A stretch of 64,000 nucleotides of DNA from Dipylidium caninum (taxonomy: Eukaryota > Platyhelminthes > Cestoda > Cyclophyllidea > Dipylidiidae), in contig QEYB01000347.1 of assembly GCA_017562135.1 (NCBI GenBank), positions 1 through 64,000 of the forward strand. The letters are read 5' to 3'. The notes under the pieces were generated by a model. The model worked only from the letters and a program-made list of their open reading frames with translations. It was not told where the DNA came from and searched no databases. Below, in pieces: positions 60,694 through 64,000 of this stretch; position 1 is the first letter of the stretch; each line of letters opens with the position of its first letter. Both the position numbers and the translations under genes were made by a program.

Positions 60694-60758
60694 TGAGCGC
60701 CCGGGCCCGCGGAGGGGCCTTGTATAGTGAGTGTCGGGGAACACAGTTAAAGAAGCAC
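60694..60758 (+). repeat. Terminal inverted repeat, inner end of right unit
   Basis: It is identical in its core to the inner TIR of the left unit. The bases outside it (GACAATCCCCA) no longer match the left copy, so this is where the inverted homology ends. Confidence 0.65.
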
Positions 60759-60925
60759 AAGTCACCAAATCGATTGTCCAGCTTTGCGGTTGTAATGATT
60801 TTTCCTCACATGCATCTACTGCTTTAAACAGTTTTATATACGAAGTTGTGGAAATTCTGAAGGTGGATGCCACCCCCGTGGCAGCTGTTTCGTATGCTCA
60901 TCAATCACTTTACAAATCTAATTAA
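60731..60925 (+). CDS. Terminal-exon-like ORF at inner end of right unit, with AATAAA
   Basis: An open frame of 64 codons starts in the TIR without an ATG, so it would have to be a 3' exon. A CAG acceptor at the TIR core (60744-60750 region) could open it. It ends TAA, followed at once by two AATAAA motifs, as at a 3' end. The peptide is regular and helix-like (EAQVTKSIVQLCGC at the start, ending YAHQSLYKSN). Spacing of hydrophobic residues is loosely like the first two helices of TAF9-type histone folds, which is a weak resemblance. The inverted copy is 54534-54728. Confidence 0.25.
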   Translation: MSGNTVKEAQVTKSIVQLCGCNDFSSHASTALNSFIYEVVEILKVDATPVAAVSYAHQSLYKSN

Positions 60926-62164
60926 AATAAAAATTGCTAAAATAAAAAGCAAATTATTTCCTACATATAAGTGGGGGGTGGTGAGCTAACGGCAAGCCGC
61001 AAGGTCGTGACATTTCGACGGTCCGTGACCACCTCAAGAAGGTAGTATTAGTTGGGGGAAAATCGGGGGACGAAGAGTCACCCAGCAAAAGTAAAGGGAA
61101 CCACTGCGAGAGGACCAGATCTACTCCGCACGGCTGACATTGACGCCACCCAATACCGTTGCCTTTTGCCTAGGGCAAGTAAGCCTTTTGAGCAATGTGC
61201 GGAGTGTTCCAACTCTTTCCTGCTCCCATCGGGTTTTGCTACCTCAAATGCACAAGACCTCCCGGGACCTGTTCTCAGAAGTTGCTAATGCAACTCACGT
61301 GATCATATGCCTGATTAGGGTGCTCGAAGGAAGTGCCCAAGTCCCGATCACAGGCTGCTGACCTGGCCTAAGCGCAACTCGGCTTCACAGAGGCCAGTTC
61401 TCCCTCAAGTTCGTTTGCGCACACAAATGAGTTGCCTCGGAAACGCCCCCTTCTCGTCATGTCGGAATGGGATTTGACCGAATCCTCTCGCCACTCTCAA
61501 TTGGCGACTTAATAAACGCTAAGATTCGTTTAGGCGAGGAGGATTTGTGCTGAAGGGAACCACGCGCATAAAGGACGGGACACAGTTGATGCTTTCAGGT
61601 GTTGGAGAAAAGTCCTCAATTGCGACCAGACAGAGGAGGTAGGCCATTTTCCCTCAAAGCATCACTTGCTGACTTCCATATTCTGAGGCTACGCGCCCTC
61701 TCTCTATTCCACTTATTTTCGACTGTTTGATACAATAATGGGGAGCTGAAATCCTGACGCCGACACCTGGACAGGTTCGGTGAAAATGGCTGGACGCGGT
61801 GCCATAGCGAATTGTGGCCCGATCTCCTCTCTGCTCTACCGACTTACCTCTGGGACGGGGACAGCCACGAGCAATCGCGCTACGCTCTTCTCCCTCGCAT
61901 GCCTCCATCGATTCTTATCGATTCTGCCGTTAACTTTAAATTTAAAAGGATTAGTCGGTCTTTGCTTCCCAACTAATTGACGCAGAAAGTGAAGCAGTGC
62001 CAATTGAAGGATGGGGCAAATTACTCATAGCGGCCATGTTGCCCCACTCACTCTTTCTCGGGGTGTCCAGTGGCCTATTGTGCTGGTGAAAGTCGTTTCT
62101 TGCTAATCAACGAGTCTATTTTCCGGGAGATTTTAAATGAAGTTTGGCATCATCTGTTAGAGCG

Positions 62165-62239
62165 GAGTGGTCAACAGCCTCTTCTATCGAAGCCTCGAGA
62201 ACGACTTAGAGGAGCCACGTCTTGGCACTCCGATTGAGG
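62165..62239 (+). CDS. Exon-like segment inside right unit
   Basis: A short charged peptide (starting VNSLFYRSLENDLEEPRL) is followed by a plausible donor GAG|GTACGA at 62239. The inverted copy lies near 53220-53294. No family is recognised, and it overlaps another open frame. Confidence 0.12.
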
Positions 62240-62645
62240 TACGAAGTTTATCACCAGTATGCGCCCGTCTTTTACTGTTCCCCTCTAATGCGACATCTGC
62301 GACACACACAAAAGAAGCGCCGCAGTCTGCAAGACTTGGCAAACTTCATGTGGTTTACATCACTTGATGGATGTCTCCACACTTGGCACAAATGCGACCT
62401 CTTCAGGAAGAGAAGGGGTAGGAAGCCTGGCAGCCCTACTTCCTACTCCACTTCGCTTTCGTTTTCCCTCTAATCACTCAAACCCCGAGAAACTTTGCCA
62501 ATTATGAGTATATATATAACTACGGCAAACGGATGAGCAAGGAAGATTCGAAAGGCCACTGAACATGACTAGTTGTCGAGTAGATTAACGACTTAACGGG
62601 ACTCAATGGCCTTCAACATCATTCCCTTCGTTTGACAGGAGGCGA

Positions 62646-62878
62646 ATGATGTTTCAAGGAACACCGAGACAGGCGGACGCCACGGCTGAGTGTCCTGCTC
62701 CCCTCTCCCCCCAGCCTTCGCTTCCGCTCCAGCAAGAATTACATTACGGGTCCCCCGACAGTCTCGAAATTAATTATTCCACTTGCCCCACTCGTACCTT
62801 CGCATCTACGGCCATACAGCTCGGTGCAATGCCTGCTCCACAAATGTACAATCGCGGAAGAATTAGGTGCTTGACTTG
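62646..62878 (+). CDS. Exon-like ORF inside right unit
   Basis: A 77-codon frame contains a strong pyrimidine-rich acceptor (CCCCTCTCCCCCCAG) at about 62715. A 54-codon terminal exon could follow it, ending TGA at 62879. The peptide is not recognised. The inverted copy is at 52580-52813. It is listed only because of the splice signal. Confidence 0.15.
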
Positions 62879-63133
62879 ATTTGTGGAATGTTTAAGCAAT
62901 GTTTTCTTTCCACTTTATTGTCCTTTATGCCCCATGTTTTCTGCTTCACATTGTGCTGTTGCCGTCCATTAAATCACCACTTTTTTGAATTTCGCTATCT
63001 AAGTGACTTTGGTGGGTGGCTCGAACGCCAGTACCAAGCTCCCATGCTCCACGTTAGCCAAATTTTCAAGAGGGAGGAATGAAAGGGGAGCTTGTCGTCC
63101 ATTGCAAACAAAAACTCTACAAGTGCCTGCTGA

Positions 63134-63713
63134 ATGGAGCTTTTGCCGTTCCATCCGGTGGGTGGAGGCATCGAGGTGGTATTCACGGCTATTTGGATGG
63201 GGCTTTTCGTGGCTATGCCGGCCGCGATGCTCAGGTATGTCGCAGGATTTAAACTACATTACAATTACTGGTTTTGCTATGTGGCGGTGTGGCGACGAAG
63301 ATCCCATTGTTAAGATCCCATTAACTACTTTCCGCGCCTGAACGGTCTAGTTTAGATTTCTCTGGCACATTAGTCATGTCCACTCCCTAAGGGGTCCTTC
63401 TAATGAGGTGAGGGGGTTTACTCCCCAAACGACCGTTTAAATACGTGGGGTTTCCGTGTCGACGGAAAGGTGACCCGTCCGATGATTAGTGCTTTTTCAA
63501 CTGTGTCCCCCCGAACAGCACTATACAAGGTTTTTCTGTGGGCCCGGGCGCTCATTGGTCTCGGGAGCCTGTCCTGTTTTGCTAGAGGTGCTTTTCACCT
63601 TGTTGCGTCTCCCCTTTCATTCGATCTCCTTTATTGCGGCTGCCTGTCTCCCTGAGCTCGTGAAAAGATATCCATCATTCTCTGATGCTGTTGAGGACAG
63701 AATGTGCCCTTAG
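63134..63713 (+). CDS. Possible three-exon gene for a small membrane protein, right arm
   Basis: Exons 63134-63234, 63374-63407 and 63519-63713 join in frame with donors CAG|GTATGT and GAG|GTGAGG and acceptors ATTAG and AACAG. The introns are 139 and 111 bases. The predicted protein has 109 residues. Exon 1 encodes MELLPFHPVGGG followed by a hydrophobic helix (about residues 13-33). Exon 3 contains a second long hydrophobic segment and ends PSFSDAVEDRMCP. The last exon lies partly in the outer TIR and partly in the shared flank, so a gene would cross the supposed element boundary. I do not recognise the family. The model rests on splice consensus and hydrophobic pattern only. Confidence 0.3.
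63490..63554 (-). repeat. Terminal inverted repeat, outer end of right unit
   Basis: It is the counterpart of 51906-51970, differing by one extra C in a C-run. Homology between the two arms continues beyond it to the window edge. Confidence 0.65.
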
Positions 63714-64000
63714 ACAACCACCCTCGGTAATCGAGGCTTCTTCCAAATAGATAAATATAATGCTCTCATTCTCATCGCGTATTCATCTAAACTGCACTTC
63801 GCCTACTCCCTCTGGTTTCACTTCAGAGAGACCGGCGATTTTTCCTCGCCCCAGTGATGGACACGAAGTGTAGTGGACGTGTGACGGGCATTCCACAAGA
63901 CCCGTAGTTCAGACGACTGTGCCGTCGGCAAAGGGACGAATCTTCCCTCAGGAGTGAATACCCAACTGGAGTTTTGCGTACCGACTCCGCCAGCTAGAAT
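63555..64000. repeat. Outer flank of right inverted arm, cut by window end
   Basis: This is the inverted partner of 51458-51905. It still matches at the last bases of the window, so the arm is longer than seen here. Confidence 0.7.

Larger units (their letters stand above)
60694..63554 (+). mobile_element. 2.86 kb unit with ~65-bp TIRs, right copy
   Basis: This is the inverted partner of 51906-54765, 2861 against 2860 bases. The sections I compared are identical or differ by single bases, for example one extra C in the C-run near 63510. Its outer end continues into sequence shared with the left copy. Its inner end at 60694 is the exact limit of homology. The element keeps a (TA)5 run at 62510-62520 that mirrors the one at 52941-52950. 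The near identity implies a recent duplication or ongoing gene conversion between the arms. Confidence 0.6.

Noticed and set aside
51906..63554. Transposase, reverse transcriptase or integrase in or near the repeat units
   Set aside because: I looked for DDE/D-, YADD- and zinc-knuckle-like patterns in the translated frames and saw none.
1..64000. Bacterial or phage origin, operons, CRISPR array
   Set aside because: There is no dense coding, no ribosome-binding-site pattern and no regularly spaced repeats. Introns and an animal-type kinase point to a eukaryote.

Overview
The window looks like nuclear DNA of a eukaryote, most likely an invertebrate animal; a helminth-like genome would fit. Coding signal is sparse, there are no operon-like runs of genes, and the few convincing genes are split by short GT-AG introns of about 70-90 bases. 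The one protein I can place in a family is a PIM-like serine/threonine kinase, an animal kinase type. I cannot name the species. In this much DNA of balanced composition, chance reading frames of 150-190 codons are expected, so length alone was not taken as evidence of a gene.

Bases 1 to about 51,450 are mostly intergenic or decayed repeat sequence. I found at least eight dispersed or tandem families by comparing the window with itself. R1 has five or six copies on both strands, from 7.4 to 35.4 kb. R2 is at 5.4 and 34.9 kb. R3 is at 22.7, 24.0 and 32.4 kb. R4 is a 1.4 kb unit at 39.0-40.35 kb whose other copy is split by 2.7 kb at 24.9-29.0 kb. R5 is at 35.7-36.5 and 37.9-38.4 kb, R6 at 17.1, 18.5 and 37.2 kb, R7 at 16.7 and 20.4 kb, and R8 at 47.0 and 50.2 kb. 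Several families keep an aligned reading frame, so they may derive from genes or coding transposons. Between the repeats lie a few unassigned exon-like or frameshifted coding stretches, a strand-composition switch at 43.7-46.9 kb, and scattered G-quadruplex motifs.

The right-hand 12.5 kb is the structured part. A 2.86 kb unit with about 65-base terminal inverted repeats (TIRs) is present twice in opposite orientation, at 51,906-54,765 and 60,694-63,554. The copies look almost identical. Homology continues past the outer ends, giving inverted arms of at least 3.3 kb, but stops exactly at the inner end. The 5.9 kb between the arms holds a small two-exon gene (54,937-55,207, +) and the PIM-like kinase gene (58,737-60,323, -). 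The kinase keeps its N-lobe and catalytic residues but has a frameshift and lacks a splice acceptor downstream. Each arm also carries a possible three-exon gene for a small membrane protein, whose last exon crosses the outer TIR. The arms therefore may not be a simple transposon.

The strongest lead is this inverted duplication with breakpoints at a repeat end, enclosing a damaged kinase gene. No transposase, integrase or reverse transcriptase was recognised anywhere in the window.
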